Assembly: GCA_963755755.1 (NCBI GenBank)
Contig: CAVWLJ010000013.1
Coordinates: 1 to 64,000 of the forward strand
Direction: 5' to 3'
Length of the DNA stretch: 64,000 nt
Source of the DNA: DATKNA01 sp963755755
GTDB taxonomy: Bacteria > Actinomycetota > Actinomycetes > Actinomycetales > Kineosporiaceae
The translations under genes and the position numbers were made by a program. Below, piece by piece: positions 38,027 through 47,041 of the stretch. Each line of letters begins with the position of its first letter. Position 1 is the first letter of the stretch. Under the pieces are notes generated by a model, which had not been told where the DNA came from, made no database searches, and worked only from the letters and a program-made list of their open reading frames with translations.

Positions 38027-39355
38027 TCAGGCCTCCTGCGTGGAGGGTCGGCCCTCGGCCTCGGCGGGCTCCGTGGGTACGGCGACGTCGGGCAGGTCGA
38101 TCACACGCGGACGCGGGACACCGCGGTCCATGATCCGGTCGTAGACCTCGACGTAGGCCCGGCGCTGGTACGGCCAGCCGAAGGCCCCGTCGATCCGGGC
38201 ACGGGCGATCTCCCCCATCGCCCGGCGCATCGGCGGGTCGTCGAGCAGCGTGACCACGGCCTGCGCGTAGCCGGCGATGTCACCGTCCGGCACGTAGACC
38301 GCGGCGTTCTCCGCGGAGACCCGGGTCTCCTTGAGGTCGAAGGCGACGACGGGCAGTCCGAACGCCATGTACTCCAGCGTCTTGTTCATCGTGGAGAGGT
38401 CGTTGAGCGGGTTCTTCGGGTCCGGCGAGAGCCCGAGGTCCGCGGTCGAGAGGACGTCGACGAGCGTCTCGTCCGAGACCCGGCCCGGGAGCTCGACGTG
38501 GTCGCGCAGGCCGAGCTCGTCGCGCAGGGCGAGGAGCTCGGCGTGGCAGTCGCCGCTGCCCATGAACGTGAAGGAGACGTCGTCGCGGCCCAGGACGTGC
38601 ACCACGTGGTGCGCGGCGCGCACGGCGAGGTCGACGCCGTCCTGCGGGCCCATGACGCCGAGGTAGGCGACGAGGTGGCGCCGCCCGCGGCGCAGCGCCG
38701 GCACGGGGTCGCGGCGGCGCAGGCGCAGCGGGTCGGGACCGGTCCGGACGACGGTGACCTCGCCGGTGCCCTTCCCGCCCCGCGCGACCGCGACGTCCGC
38801 GTAGGAGCCGTTGGTCGAGATCACGTGGTCCGCGGTGCGGAACGTGGCGCGCTCGAGGGCGACCAGCCCGCGCCGGGCCAGGGGACGGCCCCCGGGGAAG
38901 CGGGAATCGTAGAGCTCCGGGCAGAGGTCGTGGTGGTCGAACACGAAGCGGGAGCCGTCGCGCCAGCGCAGCCAGCGCGCCAGCGGCCAGAAGATGTCCG
39001 GCGGGTTGCAGGCCTGGAGCACGGCGAAGCCGCCGCGGCGCCGGGCCCGGAGCACGAGCCGGGCGGTGGCCAGGAACGAGTAGGCGTACTCGAGGAGGAA
39101 GCTCGCCGCCGAGCCCCCCGGGGCGTAGGGCGGGTACTTCAGCAGGGTGACGCCCTCGACGACCTCGTGGTCGGGATCGCCCTTGCCCTTCGGGCAGACG
39201 ACCGTGACGTCGTAGCCCGCGGCCTTGAGCGCCTGGCACTCCAGCCACACCCGCCGGTCGAAGGGCACCGGCAGGTTCTGGACGATGATCAGTACCCGGG
39301 GCCGGGCCGCCGCCCGGCTGGGATCCGCGACGCCGGTGGTGGACGTCGCGGTCAC
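38027..39355 (-). CDS. GT4 family glycosyltransferase
   Basis: An intact 442-residue GT-B enzyme: VLIIVQNLPVPFDRRVWLECQALKAAG is a typical N-terminus of exopolysaccharide GT4 proteins. Also seen are HHDLCPELYDSRF, YLGVMGPQDGVD, and the C-terminal donor site STADLGLSPDPKNPLNDLSTMNK-LEYMAFGLPVVAFDL. A Pro/Glu-rich tail ends it. GTG 39355 overlaps the dehydrogenase stop (GTGA). The donor and acceptor are unknown. Confidence 0.92.
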   Translation of the reverse strand: MTATSTTGVADPSRAAARPRVLIIVQNLPVPFDRRVWLECQALKAAGYDVTVVCPKGKGDPDHEVVEGVTLLKYPPYAPGGSAASFLLEYAYSFLATARLVLRARRRGGFAVLQACNPPDIFWPLARWLRWRDGSRFVFDHHDLCPELYDSRFPGGRPLARRGLVALERATFRTADHVISTNGSYADVAVARGGKGTGEVTVVRTGPDPLRLRRRDPVPALRRGRRHLVAYLGVMGPQDGVDLAVRAAHHVVHVLGRDDVSFTFMGSGDCHAELLALRDELGLRDHVELPGRVSDETLVDVLSTADLGLSPDPKNPLNDLSTMNKTLEYMAFGLPVVAFDLKETRVSAENAAVYVPDGDIAGYAQAVVTLLDDPPMRRAMGEIARARIDGAFGWPYQRRAYVEVYDRIMDRGVPRPRVIDLPDVAVPTEPAEAEGRPSTQEA

Positions 39356-40680
39356 GCGGTCCACCCCAGGCCCTCGTAGCCCGAGGTCTCCTCGATGTCC
39401 GCGCCGAGCCGGCCGCTCAGGTCGATGATCCGGCCCGGCGGCTGCGCCCGCAGGGCCTCGACCACCACGGGTTCGGCGGTCGAGACGACGGCCGTGTCGC
39501 TGTCGGCGAGGGCGGCCTCGGGGGTCGCGGCGAGCAGCCGCCCGAGGTGCGGGAGCCGGGCCTCCACATAGCGCAGGTTCGCGCCGGTGAGCCGGGAGGG
39601 GTTGATGATCGGGTCGTAGATCCGCACCTCGAAGCCCTTGCCCAGCAGCCGCTCGGCGAGCTCCACGTTGGGGCTCTCCCGCAGGTCGTCGGTGTCGCTC
39701 TTGAAGCTGAGCCCGAGCATGGCCACCGTGCGGGCGGGGCTCGCGACGATGCGGTCGAGGACGTCGCGGACGACGAGCTCGTTGCTGCGCAGCGTGCCCG
39801 CCAGGAGCGGGACGTCGAGGTCGTTGACCCGGGCCATGTGGAGCAGGGCGCGCAGGTCCTTGGGGAGGCAGGAGCCGCCGAAGGCGAACCCGGGCCGCAG
39901 GTACGCCGGCGAGATGTTGAGCGTCCGGTCCTCGCAGAAGATCTCCATGACCTCCCGCGCGTCGACGCCGTACATCCGGAACACCCGGCCCATCTCGTTC
40001 GCGAACGAGACCTTGGTGGCGTGGAAGGCGTTGCAGGCGTACTTCAGCGCCTCGGCGCTGCGGACGTCGACGAGCCGCGGCGTCCGGTCGAGGAAGCCGA
40101 ACATCGCCGTCAGCGTCTGCGCCACGCGCGGGTCGGCGGCGCCCAGCACGACGAACGGCGGGTCGAAGAAGTCCGCGACGCCCGAGCCCTCGCGCAGGAA
40201 CTCGGGGCACATCGCGGTGCCCACCTCCCAGTCCGCCCCCGCCGGGACGTCGGCGAACGTCGGCGCCACCATCTCGTCGCCGGTGCCCGGGGGCACGGTG
40301 CTGCGGACGACGACCGCGTGGAACCCGGACGCCGGCGGGCGGGCGACGGCGAGCGCGGCCCTGATGTCGTCCAGTGCCCGGCGCAGGTAGCTGAGGTCGG
40401 TGCTGCCCTGCGGCGTCGACGGCGTCCCGACGCAGAGCAGCGAGACGTCGGCGCCCTCGAGCGCCTGGACCGCGTCGGTGGTCGCGGTCAGGGCTCCCGC
40501 GGCGACGCCGGCGGCGACGAGGTCGTCCAGGCCCGGCTCGACGACCGGGCTGCGGCCCTGCCGGATGAGACCGACCTTGACCTCGTCGACGTCGACGCCG
40601 CAGACGACGTGCCCTCGGGACGCCAGCCCTGCAGCGGTGACGGTGCCGACGTACCCGAGCCCGAAGACGGCGATGCGCAT
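39352..40680 (-). CDS. Nucleotide-sugar 6-dehydrogenase, GDP-mannose dehydrogenase-like
   Basis: A 442-residue NAD-dependent enzyme making a sugar uronic acid in two oxidations. The N-terminal Rossmann motif is FGLGYVGTVTAAGL, Lys213 lies in EALKYACN, and the catalytic Cys271 in GFAFGGSCLPKD. LGLSFKSDTDDLRESP and the tract GANLRYVEARLPHLGRLL resemble the AlgD (GDP-mannose) type more than UDP-glucose dehydrogenase, as I recall these families. It heads a minus-strand operon with GT4, asnB, oxidoreductase and lyase, consistent with a uronate-containing polymer. The frame is intact. Confidence 0.9.
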   Translation of the reverse strand: MRIAVFGLGYVGTVTAAGLASRGHVVCGVDVDEVKVGLIRQGRSPVVEPGLDDLVAAGVAAGALTATTDAVQALEGADVSLLCVGTPSTPQGSTDLSYLRRALDDIRAALAVARPPASGFHAVVVRSTVPPGTGDEMVAPTFADVPAGADWEVGTAMCPEFLREGSGVADFFDPPFVVLGAADPRVAQTLTAMFGFLDRTPRLVDVRSAEALKYACNAFHATKVSFANEMGRVFRMYGVDAREVMEIFCEDRTLNISPAYLRPGFAFGGSCLPKDLRALLHMARVNDLDVPLLAGTLRSNELVVRDVLDRIVASPARTVAMLGLSFKSDTDDLRESPNVELAERLLGKGFEVRIYDPIINPSRLTGANLRYVEARLPHLGRLLAATPEAALADSDTAVVSTAEPVVVEALRAQPPGRIIDLSGRLGADIEETSGYEGLGWTA

Positions 40681-40887
40681 GTGGAACCCCCACGGAAAGG
40701 CGGAACGGACAGTGACCGCTCACGGCGCTCCCTTAAGCGATCCTGATGCCGCGTCACCTGATACCGAGGTGGGCCGTCCTTATCCGAACGGACCGGTAAC
40801 GGTGAGTGTCCAACGGGCGACGACGGTCGAAAGGGTGCTGATCATGGCGGGGATCGGCGACGATGGCGCCGGGTGGGAGGAGCCGAC
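40681..40887. promoter_or_regulatory. Divergent region between dehydrogenase and PAP2 genes
   Basis: A 207-bp gap that must carry the promoter of the dehydrogenase-to-lyase operon (minus) and that of the PAP2 gene (plus). CTTATCCG at 40779-40786 matches the copy at 30232-30239. GGAGGAG at 40878-40884 is the ribosome site for GTG 40888. Confidence 0.35.
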
Positions 40888-41687
40888 GTGGACGAGGTCG
40901 GGGGTGGTCCGGATGCGGGCCGACGCGAGCGGTCACGCTCAGTGCTGCCGGCGCCGCGGCCGCATCGTCGGGAGCTCGATCGGGGCGGACGCCGCGATCG
41001 AGGCGGGCACGGTGGGCGTGGACCGGCGGGTGGTCGGCGGCTTTCGTCCTGCTGACCGCGGCCGTCGCCGCGGGCTTGCCGGATGGGCTGGACCGGTCGG
41101 TGTTCGCCTTCGCGCGGCCGCACGACGCGTGGGACCCGGGGCAGGTGGCGTGGGGGGGCGTGGTGGACGCGCTACGGCCGACCGTGGCCGCGGGGGTGTT
41201 GACCGCCGTCACGGTCCTGGTCTGCCTGGCCCGCCGGACCCTGCGGCCGGCCCTGCCCGTCGCGTGCGCGGGCGCCGCCGCGGCCGCCGCAACCCTGCTG
41301 GTGAAGGTGGTCCTCGCCCGGCCCGACCCGCACACGACCGGCAGCGGTCACGGCGGCAGCTTCCCCTCGGGGCACACCGTCGGGGTGGTCGTGTGCGTGG
41401 GCCTGACCGTCCACCTGCTGCGGCCCGCCGCGGGGCGCTGGGCGGAGGCCCTGGCGGCCCTCGGGGGCGGCGTCATGGGTGTCGGCCTCGTCGTCGTGGG
41501 CGCGCACTGGGCGACCGACGTGCTCGGCGGGCTGCTGCTGGGGCTGGCGGTGGTGTCGGCGGTCGTCACGGTCACCGGAAGACGCGGCCGGGCGGCCGGG
41601 AACCCGTCGGGGAGGGATCGGGTTCCCGGCCGCCCGGTGCGGGACCGGGGCGGAGCCGCTACGAGCTGGTCAGCGAGAAGTCGGTGA
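40888..41687 (+). CDS. PAP2-family membrane phosphatase (one frameshift)
   Basis: About 265 residues with an Arg-rich N-terminus, 5-6 transmembrane helices and the phosphatase motifs KVVLARPDP, FPSGHT and GAHWATDVLGG. It probably dephosphorylates a polyprenyl (pyro)phosphate released by polymer synthesis. GTG 40888 with GGAGGAG 5 bases before it fits; the break near 41045 joins RGPAGGRRL to AFVLLTAAVAAGL. The third motif normally reads S-R-x5-H; here the Arg position is Leu (GLVVVGAHW). The 3' end runs through a strong hairpin and overlaps the convergent gene by 29 bp, so the true end may be earlier. Confidence 0.78.
41588..41637. terminator. Strong hairpin between converging PAP2 and GH12 genes
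   Basis: CCGGGCGGCCGGGAACCCG (41588-41606) and its exact reverse complement (41619-41637) form a perfect 19-bp stem with a 12-base loop, 21 bases past the GH12 stop. It lies inside the last codons of the PAP2 frame. There is no T-run. It probably ends transcription in both directions. Confidence 0.8.
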
Positions 41688-43408
41688 ACCGGAACGTCGC
41701 GGGCTTGCCGTCGGTGCTGACGATCTCGGCGCCGAAGCCGACCTGCCCCAGCGTCGCGGACGCCGACACCCGCCCGTGGGCGACCAGGTAGTCGATCATC
41801 TCCTTGAGGTCGAGGGAGCCCGACGGGAGGGTCGACCTCGGCTCGAAGGCCAGGTAGCTGTTGCCGCCGGTCGCCCAGACGTCCCAGGTGATCCCGGAGA
41901 GCACGACCCCGGAGGCCACCACGTTCCCGGCGGGCCGCTGGCCGTGGTTCTCGGTCCAGATCATGATCTCGGGGTTGCCCGGCACGCCGTTCATCCAGAT
42001 GTCGTAGGCGATGTCGTAGACGCCGACCCCCGGACCCTGCGCCGCGAAGGTGCTGCGCAGCGTGCGGATCGACGACCAGGCGGGCTCCCGGTAGTCGACG
42101 TGCACGTTCGGGTAGGTCTTGACCTCACCGTTGTGGGCGCTGTCGTCCGCCGTGGCGGTGACGTTCCAGGAGCTGTGCGAGCACGCCTGGAGGGTCTCCT
42201 TCAGCGACGGGTACTTCGAGATGTTCCACATGTTGTTGTGCACGTAGTACCCGCCCTCGGACCAGCCACCGTTGGAGTCGCTGGTGGTGAAGACCGGCGA
42301 GGTGCACGCGTGCCCGGCGGGCGGCGGAGCCGGCGCGCTGGAGGTCGTCGTGGTGGTGGTCGTCGTGGTCCGGCTCGTCGTGGAGCTGGACGAGGACGAC
42401 GTGGTCGGCTTCGTGGTCGGCGATTCCGTCGGCTTCGTGGTCGGCGACTGCGTCGGCGTGACGGTCGGCGAGGTGGACGCCGAGGCGGTCGGCGTCGAGC
42501 CGTCGCAGGTCACGGTCACCACCGTCGGGCTCGTCGCGGCGTACGTCAGCGGCGTCCCCGCGCAGGTCGCGGTCGTCGTGCCGCCGGCCGTCACCGCGAG
42601 GGCGCCGGCCGGGACCGCCGCGGCGGGACGGGGAACGACGGCCAGGCTCCCGGCCACCACGGCGAGGCCGCGCCGGGTGAGCGCCTTGGGGGCCGCTTCC
42701 GCCGCCGCCGTCGCCACGACCTGGGTGAGCCGGGTGTCGCCGTTCACGACCGTGCCGGCGCTGCTGTGGCCGTGCGGCGCGGGCCGTGTACGCGCGGCGG
42801 ACGCCGACGGCCGTCACGTGCCGGGCGCCCTCGACGTCCGAGCTCGCAGCGACGGGAGCGGTGTCGCGGGCCCCGTCGAAGGCGGTCGTGATCATGGAAA
42901 CGCGCGCCGCGGGTGTCACGGTCGCGGACGCCGCGCCCGTTCCTGCAGCGCCGGCGCGGTACCAGGCCGACAGCCGCAGCCCGCTCGGGCCGCTGACCTT
43001 GTCGTACGCCTTGGTCCAGCCGTCCAGGGCCACGGTGGACCCCGAAGGCGTCAGGACGGTGGTGACGAGGACGCTGCCGGCCCCTGCGCCGGCCGGGACC
43101 GCGGTGGAAGCGGTCGCGCTCGACCGGGCGGCGAAGGTGGTGCTGCGGCCGGCCTGATCGACGCCGGCCGCGCACGTGAGACGTACGGCGGACGCGCCGG
43201 ACCGGACGGCGTGCAGCGCCGTGCCGGGGCAGGCATACGTCCGCGGCGTCTGGACGTCGCTGGCCTTCGCCGTCGCGCCGGGGCTGCTCCCGTCGGCCTG
43301 CCCCAGTGCCACGGTGGCCGTGGTGACGGAGGCGGCGGCGAGGGCGAGAGCACCGAGGACCGCCACCCGCGAACGCGGGCGTCCCGGTCGCTGCAGGTGC
43401 TTGGGCAT
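41659..43408 (-). CDS. Secreted GH12-family glucanase with N-terminal surface domain (one frameshift)
   Basis: About 582 residues. The signal peptide (MPKHLQRPGRPRSRVAVLGA..., about 1-45) is followed by two beta-rich regions with Cys pairs (YACPG...LTCAAG; TATCAG...VTCDG), a Ser/Thr/Pro linker of about 60 residues (runs of T and S), and a C-terminal GH12-like domain: YYVHNNMWN, nucleophile Glu in NPEIMIWTE, and acid/base Glu in GFGAEIVS. GH12 enzymes cut beta-1,4-glucan or xyloglucan. ATG 43408 has GGGAGTGG upstream; the break is near 42780. Inside an exopolysaccharide locus it may trim the polymer made here. Confidence 0.82.
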
Positions 43409-43595
43409 CGAACCACTCCCTACGAGCGAGTGATGTCCACTCGCGTGTCGGTTGAGGACGTTCATCGAACCTTGCTCCTCGACCGTGACCCACGCTCCGT
43501 CAAGACAGACGCAAAGGCCGGTTATGGCGGACTCAGGGTTACATCCGTTCCTGTCATCCGGATCTCCGCCGCCTCGCGTGCTGCGGCCTCGCCTC

Positions 43596-45127
43596 TCATG
43601 TCGTCCGGTCCGGCGGGAACCTCAGCCACCGGGTGACCCTGATCGCGTGCCGCTCCGGCACCGGGAGGACGCTCAGCGCGTCGCGCAGGATGCCGCCGGC
43701 GAGGAGGCGCAGCATCAGCAGGCTCACGACCACGGTGGCCGCGGTGGAGGCCGCGAGCGCGGCGAGCCGGCCCGCGGGGAGCACGGCGTCCAGCACCAGC
43801 CCCGCGGCCAGCATGGAGACCGCCGTGGCGAGCAGAACGGTGACGAACGGCCGGGCCATGGCCCGGATCGGCAGGTCCGAGCATGCGCCCGACCAGGACC
43901 CAGCGCGCCACCGTGGCGGCCATGGCCACGCCCACGAAGGCGACCGCGACCGCGCCCAGCCCCCAGTGCACGGCGACCGCGGTGGTGGCGACGGTGACGA
44001 CGTCCACCACCACGGCATAGCTGAGGAAGGTGCCGGGGCGGCCGAGCCCGTAGAAGAGACCGTGGTCGAGCATGGCGCCGAGGGTGATGATCCCGGCGAC
44101 CGCCAGCGCCTGGGCCGGCAGCGTGCTGCCCGCCCAGCGCGCGCCGAACAGCAGCGGGATCGAGACCGGTGCGGTGACGACGATGACGCTCATGACCGGG
44201 GAGACGACGGCGTAGGTCACGCCGAGCGCCTTGACGTACGTGCCCCGCAGCCGGCGCTGCGGACTCGCGCACCTTGGAGAAGACCACCGTCGAGACGGGG
44301 ATCAGCGAGGCGGCGGTCAGGTCCTGCGCGACCTGCACCACGCGCTGACCGATGTTCAGCAGGCCGAGTGCGGGGGTCCCCAGGACCACCGCGACGAGCC
44401 AGCCCTCGGCCAGGTTGCGCAGCGTCGCGACGACGTCGACGCCCGAGACCCGGACGCCGAAGGCCATCATGTGCCGGAACTGCCGGGGCGACAGCCGGGG
44501 CGAGGGCATCCACGCGGCGAGGCGCCAGGCGAGCACCGCGATGACCCACTGGGTGACGACGAGCTGCGCGACGAGCGCCCAGACCCCGCCGCCGGCCAGC
44601 GCGACGGCAACGGCGGCGGCCTGCGCGAGCACGGCCGAGACGAGGCCCTGCAGCGCCACGGCCTTGAAGGCCATCGCGCGCCGCAGCAGGGCCAGCGGGA
44701 CGGCGGCCAGGACGGTCGGCATGATCGCCAGGACCAGGGCCCGCAGCACCGGGGCGAGCTCGGGGCTGCGGAAGGCGTCGGCGAGCAGGGGCGCCACGCC
44801 GACCAGACCGGCCGAGAGCACCACACCCGCGGTCAGGGAGGCCCAGAAGGCGGTGCTGAGGCTCACCTGGTCGATGTCGTCCGACTGCAGCAGGTAGGTC
44901 GAGAACCCGAGGTCGGCGAGCAGGTAGACGAGCGGGATCACGGTCATCGCGGCGGCGACCACGCCGAAGTCCTGCGGGCTCACCCGGCGGGCCAGGATCA
45001 CCAGCGTCAGGAATCCGCTGACCCGCACGACCCACTTCTGGGCGGCGAGCCACAGCACGCCGGAGGCCGCGCGCGTGCCGAGCTGCTCCTCCTGCCCGGG
45101 CTCGGCCGCCCGCTCCTCCACGCTCAC
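43596..45127 (-). CDS. Wzx-type polysaccharide flippase (two frameshifts)
   Basis: About 510 residues with 12-14 transmembrane helices. The N-terminus GVLWLAAQKWVVRVSGFLTLVILARRVSPQDFGVVA is typical of the oligosaccharide flippase superfamily; GLLNIGQRVVQV and LLFGARW follow. It should carry the lipid-linked repeat unit across the membrane. GTG 45127 overlaps the aminotransferase stop (GTGA). Breaks lie near 44265 and 43875. It is the last gene of the long operon starting at 61261. Confidence 0.87.
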
Positions 45128-46263
45128 GACGTCCCAGCCCCGCCCGTCACGCGTCCGTCAGGGAGCGCCGCGAGCACGTCGACGACGCGTTCCTGCTGCG
45201 CCGGCGTGATCCCGGGGAACATCGGCAGCGAGAGGATCTCCCCGGCGGCGCGCTCGGCGACCGGGCAGGACCCGGGCCCCTGCCCGAGCCCGGCGAGGGC
45301 CGGGGTGAGGTGCACCGGCACCGGGTAGTGGATGCCCGCGCCGATGCCCTCGGCGTGCAGGCGGCCCAGCACCTCGTCGCGGTCGGCGACGCGCATGACG
45401 TAGAGGTGCCACACGTGCTCGTTGCCGGGCAGCGTCGACGGGCCGGCGGACGCCGGGGACGTCGGCGAGCAGCGCGTCGTAGCGGGCCGCGGCGGCACGG
45501 CGCTCGGCGTTCCAGCGCGCGAGCCGGCGCAGCTTGGCGAGCAGGACGACGGCCTGCAGGGTGTCGAGCCGGGAGTTGAACCCGACGGTGACGTGCTGGT
45601 ACTTCGCCGGGCTGCCGTGCGCGCCGAGCAGGCGGACGCGCGCTGCGAGCTCGTCGTCGTCGGTGAGGACCGCGCCGGCGTCCCCGTAGGCGCCCAGGTT
45701 CTTGCCCGGGTAGAAGCTCGTGGCGGCGATCGCGCCGAAGGTGCCCGCCGCGCGCCCGTGCCGGGTCGCGCCCTGCGACTGCGCCCCGTCCTCGAGCACG
45801 GCGATGCCGCGCGCCGCCAGGGACGCCGGCAGCTGCTCGAACGGGCGCGACCTGGCCGTAGAGGTCGACCGGGACGACGGCCCGGGTCCGCTCGGTGAGG
45901 GCGGCCTCGACGAGCGCCGGGTCCAGGAGGAGCGTGTCGTCGTCCACGTCGACGGCGACGGGCGCGGGCGCCGGCGCGGACGACGGCCTCGGCGGTGGCG
46001 ATGAACGTGTTCGCGGGCAGGATCACCTCGTCGCCGGGGCCCACGCCGAGGGCCCGCAGCGCGAGCTCGAGGGCGTCGGTGCCGTTGGCGACCCCGACGC
46101 AGTGCCGGGCGCCGGTGAACTCGGCGTACGCCTGCTCGAAGGCGGTGACGGCCTTGCCGCCGATGTAGTCGCCGGCGGCGAGGACCTCGGCGAAGCCGGC
46201 GTCGACCTCCTCGGCGATCTGAGCGTGCTGCACGGCCAGGTCGACCAGTGGGACGGCGTTCAC
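45124..46263 (-). CDS. DegT/DnrJ/EryC1 sugar aminotransferase, copy 2 (three frameshifts)
   Basis: About 378 residues, PLP-dependent, making an amino sugar from a keto-sugar nucleotide. NGTDALELALRALGVGPGDEVI, VLEDGAQSQGA (PLP-binding Asp), TSFYPGKNLGAYGDAG (Schiff-base Lys) and GFNSRLDTLQAVVL are clear. The N-terminus VPLVDLAVQHAQIAEEVDAG is typical of the WbpE/WlbC/FdtB type that aminates a 3-keto sugar. GTG 46263 follows AGGAGG. Breaks lie near 45975, 45850 and 45450. Together with the Gfo/Idh and NeuD-like genes it suggests a 3-acylamino sugar. Confidence 0.87.
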   Translation of the reverse strand: MNAVPLVDLAVQHAQIAEEVDAGFAEVLAAGDYIGGKAVTAFEQAYAEFTGARHCVGVANGTDALELALRALGVGPGDEVILPANTFIATAEAVVRAGARARRRRRGRRHAPPGPGARRGRPHRADPGRRPGRPLRPGRARSSSCRRPWRRAASPCSRTGRSRRARPGTGARRAPSARSPPRASTRARTWAPTGTPARSSPTTTSSQRASACSARTAARRSTSTSPSGSTPGSTPCRPSSCSPSCAGSRAGTPSAVPPRPATTRCSPTSPASAGPSTLPGNEHVWHLYVMRVADRDEVLGRLHAEGIGAGIHYPVPVHLTPALAGLGQGPGSCPVAERAAGEILSLPMFPGITPAQQERVVDVLAALPDGRVTGGAGTS

Positions 46264-46318
46264 GGGTGGGTCCTCCTAGGACGAGGTCGGCAGGAGCTGA
46301 GGGCTCCGCCCGGTCGGG

Positions 46319-47041
46319 TCAGCGGTCGGGTCGAGCGGTCCCGTCGAGGGACTGTTCTGGGAGGGGGTCGGCGGCGGGCCACGGCAGCGGGGCGCGCCGG
46401 ACGTCGCGGGCGGGCGTGCCGAACCACAGCCGCTCGGCGGGGACGTCGCGGGTCACGAGGGAGCCCATGCCGACCATCGCCCAGGGCCCGATCCGGCGCC
46501 CCTCGCGCACCAGCACGCCGCTGGCGACGTACGCCCCGGTGCCGATCTCGACGCCGCCGCCGAGGCGGACGCCGGACGCGAGCGTGGCGTGGTCACCGAC
46601 GACGACGTCGTGGGTGAGGACCACCTGCGGCATGACCGCGACGTGCGCGCCGACGGTGACGTCGGCGGTCAGGGTGACGTGCGCCAGCACGACGGCGCCG
46701 GGTCCGATGGTGCAGGTGGAGCCGACGCTCGCGGCCGGGTGCACGATGGTGGCGTAGCGGTCCGCGGGCAGGTCGAGCCGGGCGACGATGGCGCGGCGGG
46801 CGGTGTAGGCGTCCGGACGGCCGACGCAGACGACGACCGCGGCGTCCGGGTGGTCGGCGACGGCGTCGAGCGGCCCGAGCACGGGGGCGCCCCCCACGAC
46901 GCGCCCGTGCAGCGCCGGGTCGTCGTCCAGCAGTCCGCGCAGGGTGAAGACGCCGTCGAGGGCGCGGACGGCGTCCGCGGCCTCCCGGGCGAACCCGCCG
47001 GCACCGACGACGAGCAGCGGACGGGCCGTGGGGTGGGGCAT
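46319..47041 (-). CDS. NeuD/PglD-family sugar O- or N-acyltransferase
   Basis: An intact 240-residue protein. The N-terminal Rossmann part LLVVGAGGFAREAADAVRAL binds the nucleotide sugar. A left-handed beta-helix of hexapeptide repeats follows (GPGAVVLAHVTLTADVTVGAHVAV...) with a catalytic-type His in LTHDVVVGDHA. It probably acetylates the amino group made by a DegT enzyme in this operon. ATG 47041 shares one base with the upstream stop (TGATG). A 55-bp gap with AGGAGG precedes the next gene. Confidence 0.88.
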   Translation of the reverse strand: MPHPTARPLLVVGAGGFAREAADAVRALDGVFTLRGLLDDDPALHGRVVGGAPVLGPLDAVADHPDAAVVVCVGRPDAYTARRAIVARLDLPADRYATIVHPAASVGSTCTIGPGAVVLAHVTLTADVTVGAHVAVMPQVVLTHDVVVGDHATLASGVRLGGGVEIGTGAYVASGVLVREGRRIGPWAMVGMGSLVTRDVPAERLWFGTPARDVRRAPLPWPAADPLPEQSLDGTARPDR

